A stretch of 7,659 nucleotides of DNA. It comes from Actinomycetota bacterium. Its GTDB lineage: Bacteria > Actinomycetota > Acidimicrobiia > Acidimicrobiales > Ilumatobacteraceae. The number at the start of each line of letters is the position of its first letter. Within the stretch, counting starts at the first letter, position 1. The notes under the pieces are model-generated. The model saw only the letters and a program-made list of their open reading frames with translations. It did not search any database and had not been told where the DNA came from. The position numbers and the translations under genes were made by a program. The stretch covers positions 1 to 7,659 of the forward strand of contig SXPW01000149.1 of the NCBI GenBank assembly GCA_005793785.1. The letters are read 5' to 3'. Of the stretch, positions 5,805 to 7,659 are shown one piece after another.

Positions 5805-7415
5805 GTGCTCGGAGAACTCCACATCGAGAACCTCGGTGTGATCGAGGAGGCGAGCATCGTTCTCAAAGACGGACTCACTGCGCTGACCGGTGAGACCGGT
5901 GCGGGAAAAACGATGATCGTGGAAGCGATCAACCTGCTGGTCGGCCAACGCGCCGACACGGACATGATTCGCCCCGGAGCCGACGAACTGCGCGTCGAGG
6001 GACGATTCGTACTTCCCGATGGCTCGGAACGGGTGTTGTGTCGTGTCGTGCCACGGGACGGACGTTCACGGGCATACGTGGATGGGCGACTGGCGACCGT
6101 CGGCAATCTGAGCGAGTTCGGCTCCGAGCTCGTCGACCTCCATGGACAACACGAACACCAGAGTTTGCTCGGTGTTGCGGCACAACGAGTCGCGCTCGAC
6201 TCCTTTGCCGAGACCGATCTGGAGCCGTTGCGCACGGCGCGCGCAGCGGTGACCGAGATCGACGCGGCGCTTGCCACCATGGGTGGCGACGAGCGAGCAC
6301 GGGCGCGTGAGATCGACCTCCTGCGATTCCAAGTGGAGGAAATCTCGCGTGCTGCACTCGACGATCCCGATGAAGATGCCGAATTGGAGAGGCAGATCGA
6401 TCTCCTGCAGGATGCCGAATCGCACCGCGAGGCTCTATCAGCCGCTATCGCCGCATTGGCCGATGACGACGGTGCGCTCGATCGATTGGGGAGTGCCGCA
6501 GCCGTGTTGGGACGCGGCGATGCCATGCGCCAACATGTGGAGCGCATTCGCGAACTGCAATCGCTCATTGGTGACGCCGCCGACGACATGCGTCGGGTAC
6601 TGGACGGCGTGGAGCAAGACCCGGGACGCCTGTCCAAATTGGTGGAGCGACGACAGACCTTGTTCGACTTGCGTCGCAAGTATGGGGACACCGTCGCGGC
6701 GGTCATCGTCTACGGAGCCGAGACGTCGGCGCGGCTCCAAGAACTGGAGTCGTGGGAAGAGCGTGCCGGCTCGCTCGATCGGCGTCGTGCCGACGCGCTC
6801 GTGGTGCTCGATCGCGAGGCGCGAAAGGTGCGCACACGGCGCGAGGCTGCGGCGCCAAGGTTGGCCAAGGCCGTCGAGAAGCACTTGGCGCGCTTGGCAC
6901 TGGCTGGAGCACGGGTGGAAATTGCCGTCGGTGGCATTCGCGCCGACGATGTGGCAGGTGACGACGTGCGATTCCTTTTTGCCGCCAATCCGGGCTCGGA
7001 ACTAGCACCTCTCGCCAAGGTGGCTTCCGGAGGCGAATTGGCCCGCGCCATGTTGGCGTTGCGATTGGTACTCACGCAGGCACCCGGGACGCTGGTCTTC
7101 GACGAGGTCGACGCCGGGATCGGCGGTGATGCGGCAGTTGCGGTTGCCGATGCCCTTGCCGATCTCGGGGAGCGACACCAGGTGCTCGTCGTGACCCACC
7201 TCGCCCAAGTGGCAGCAAGCGCTGCCCATCACGTGTTGGTGGAAAAAGAGGTACGCAAGGGGATCACGTTCGCATCCGCACGTGTCCTCGATGAATCGGA
7301 GCGTCCCGACGAGATCGCACGACTCCTGTCGGGCAGCCTGGCCGTGGAATCGGGCGTGGAACATGCGAGGAACATGTTGAAATCCCGCAAGAAGTCGCGA
7401 ACCGGCCGAAAATGA
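5805..7415 (+). CDS. recN: DNA repair ATPase RecN
   Basis: A 536-residue SMC-like protein acting in recombinational repair of double-strand breaks, close to the usual 550-590 residues. The N-terminal half-ATPase starts at LGELHIENLGVIEEASI (2-18), has Walker A GETGAGKT (29-36), and includes the RecN-typical LVDLHGQHEHQSLL (109-122). The middle (about 140-370) is a helical coiled-coil region with many Glu, Arg, Ala and Leu residues. The C-terminal half-ATPase has the signature VASGGELARAMLAL (406-419), Walker B LVFDEVDAGIGG (430-441) and the H-loop VTHLAQVAA (463-471, His465). The last residues are basic. The start is GTG 5805, chosen from the ribosome binding site at 5796 and because the N-terminal strand begins immediately. 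It is the last gene of the HAD-tlyA-nadK-recN operon. In M. tuberculosis recN is followed by Rv1697 and Rv1698; here pyrG follows directly. Confidence 0.97.
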   Translation: MLGELHIENLGVIEEASIVLKDGLTALTGETGAGKTMIVEAINLLVGQRADTDMIRPGADELRVEGRFVLPDGSERVLCRVVPRDGRSRAYVDGRLATVGNLSEFGSELVDLHGQHEHQSLLGVAAQRVALDSFAETDLEPLRTARAAVTEIDAALATMGGDERARAREIDLLRFQVEEISRAALDDPDEDAELERQIDLLQDAESHREALSAAIAALADDDGALDRLGSAAAVLGRGDAMRQHVERIRELQSLIGDAADDMRRVLDGVEQDPGRLSKLVERRQTLFDLRRKYGDTVAAVIVYGAETSARLQELESWEERAGSLDRRRADALVVLDREARKVRTRREAAAPRLAKAVEKHLARLALAGARVEIAVGGIRADDVAGDDVRFLFAANPGSELAPLAKVASGGELARAMLALRLVLTQAPGTLVFDEVDAGIGGDAAVAVADALADLGERHQVLVVTHLAQVAASAAHHVLVEKEVRKGITFASARVLDESERPDEIARLLSGSLAVESGVEHARNMLKSRKKSRTGRK

Positions 7416-7417
7416 TC

Positions 7418-7436
7418 CGCGGAACGTCAGTCCGCG
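7418..7436 (+). terminator. Possible weak terminator hairpin after recN
   Basis: A 6 bp GC-rich stem (CGCGGA at 7418-7423 with TCCGCG at 7431-7436) with a 7-base loop begins three bases after the recN stop. There is no T run behind it, so it is at best a non-canonical terminator or a 3'-end stabiliser of the operon mRNA. Confidence 0.35.
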
Positions 7437-7450
7437 ACCACGAGTGCAGG

Positions 7451-7456
7451 TAGGCT
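7451..7456 (+). promoter_or_regulatory. Candidate -10 box for pyrG
   Basis: TAGGCT fits the actinobacterial TANNNT -10 consensus. No good -35 box is visible 16-18 bases upstream. If it is used, transcription would start at about 7462-7464, right at the first arm of the leader structure, giving a leader of nearly 60 bases. Confidence 0.35.
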
Positions 7457-7461
7457 GACCT

Positions 7462-7512
7462 TCCGTCAAGGTTGCACCTGACGGATCCCCCGTCAAGTGA
7501 AGTCGACGGGAG
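7462..7512 (+). promoter_or_regulatory. pyrG leader with mutually exclusive hairpins
   Basis: Four complementary arms lie in order: CCGTCA (7463-7468), TGACGG (7479-7484), CCGTCA (7490-7495) and GACGGG (7505-7510). Arm 1 with arm 2 gives a stem of 7 bp counting T7462-A7485, plus two more pairs after a bulged A, with a 5-base loop. Arm 3 with arm 4 gives a 6 bp stem (7489-7494 with 7505-7510). Arm 2 with arm 3 gives an alternative 6 bp stem with a 5-base loop. Arm 4 contains the GGG of the pyrG ribosome binding site GGGAG (7508-7512). The pairings are seen directly; regulation is inference. The same sequence could instead be a DNA operator with repeated half-sites. Confidence 0.5.
7508..7512 (+). 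promoter_or_regulatory. Ribosome binding site of pyrG
   Basis: GGGAG lies seven bases before the GTG at 7520, a standard spacing. Its first three bases are also the 3' arm of a possible leader hairpin (7489-7494 with 7505-7510). Confidence 0.75.
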
Positions 7513-7519
7513 TGGAAAA

Positions 7520-7659
7520 GTGGCAAAGCATGTGTTCGTAACCGGGGGCGTGGCGAGCGCACTCGGCAAGGGACTCACTGCGTCGTCGCTCGGACGACTC
7601 TTGAAGATGCGCGGTTTGCGCGTCACGATGCAGAAACTCGATCCGTACATCAACGTCGA
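7520..7659 (+). CDS. pyrG: CTP synthase, N-terminal part (cut by window edge)
   Basis: The first 46 codons of CTP synthase, which aminates UTP to CTP using ATP and glutamine, the last step of de novo cytidine nucleotide synthesis. The translation starts MAKHVFVTGGVASALGKG (1-18), with the P-loop-like GGVASALGKG (Lys17), continues with LTASSLGRLL and ends with MQKLDPYINV (37-46), all at the places expected for the synthetase domain. The VASALGKG form is close to the actinobacterial VASSLGKG. The start is GTG 7520, supported by the ribosome binding site at 7508. The remaining domain and the glutamine amidotransferase domain lie beyond the window. The 104-base gap from recN suggests its own promoter. 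Confidence 0.97.
   Translation, partial: MAKHVFVTGGVASALGKGLTASSLGRLLKMRGLRVTMQKLDPYINV

Noticed and set aside
5747..6706. Long open frame (319 codons) on the - strand across the nadK end and recN
   Set aside because: It is antisense to a clear RecN reading frame. The translation is rich in Ser, Arg, Thr and Pro without domain motifs, as expected for the shadow of a GC-rich gene.
7440..7520. CTP-sensed reiterative transcription attenuator of pyrG as in Firmicutes
   Set aside because: No GGGCT-type start site and no terminator hairpin with a T run is present in the leader.

Overview
The window is a GC-rich chromosomal segment from an actinobacterium, probably outside the classical Streptomyces/Mycobacterium groups; Acidimicrobiia is my best guess, made from style and not from a search. 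The evidence is the gene order HAD phosphatase - tlyA - nadK - recN - pyrG, which matches the Mycobacterium tuberculosis Rv1692-Rv1699 neighbourhood, an actinobacterial-type CTP synthase N-terminus, frequent GTG starts (six of eight genes) and G/C-dominated third codon positions. All of it reads as core chromosome. I see no insertion sequence, phage gene, CRISPR array or tRNA.

Layout. Positions 1-300 are the tail of a ribosomal RNA operon: the 3' end of 23S rRNA, a short spacer, a complete 5S rRNA and a strong intrinsic terminator. Next on the + strand is a 384-residue protein (413-1567) with a disordered Arg/Asp/Gly-rich N-terminal half built on internal repeats and a helical, TPR-like C-terminal half; by position it corresponds to Rv1691. 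It is followed by a small divergent SSB-like OB-fold protein (1672-2088). A DUF1015 family gene (2118-3299) lies on the - strand, convergent with the SSB-like gene and divergent from the next block. From 3351 to 7415 four + strand genes are packed with gaps of 2-10 bases, an evident operon: a HAD-IIA phosphatase, the rRNA 2'-O-methyltransferase TlyA, NAD kinase and the repair ATPase RecN. After about 100 bases, pyrG (CTP synthase) starts at 7520 and runs off the window.

How the genes relate. The packed block joins ribosome modification (TlyA), NADP supply (NadK), double-strand-break repair (RecN) and a small-molecule phosphatase. These are housekeeping jobs kept together in actinobacteria, not an evident single pathway. 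The less ordinary elements are the repeat-rich TPR protein, the SSB-like protein without the usual acidic tail, the DUF1015 protein facing a phosphatase, and a pyrG leader with four complementary arms that could form alternative hairpins, one of which hides the ribosome binding site. I found no clear new defence or mobile system. The pyrG leader and the SSB-like protein are the best leads.
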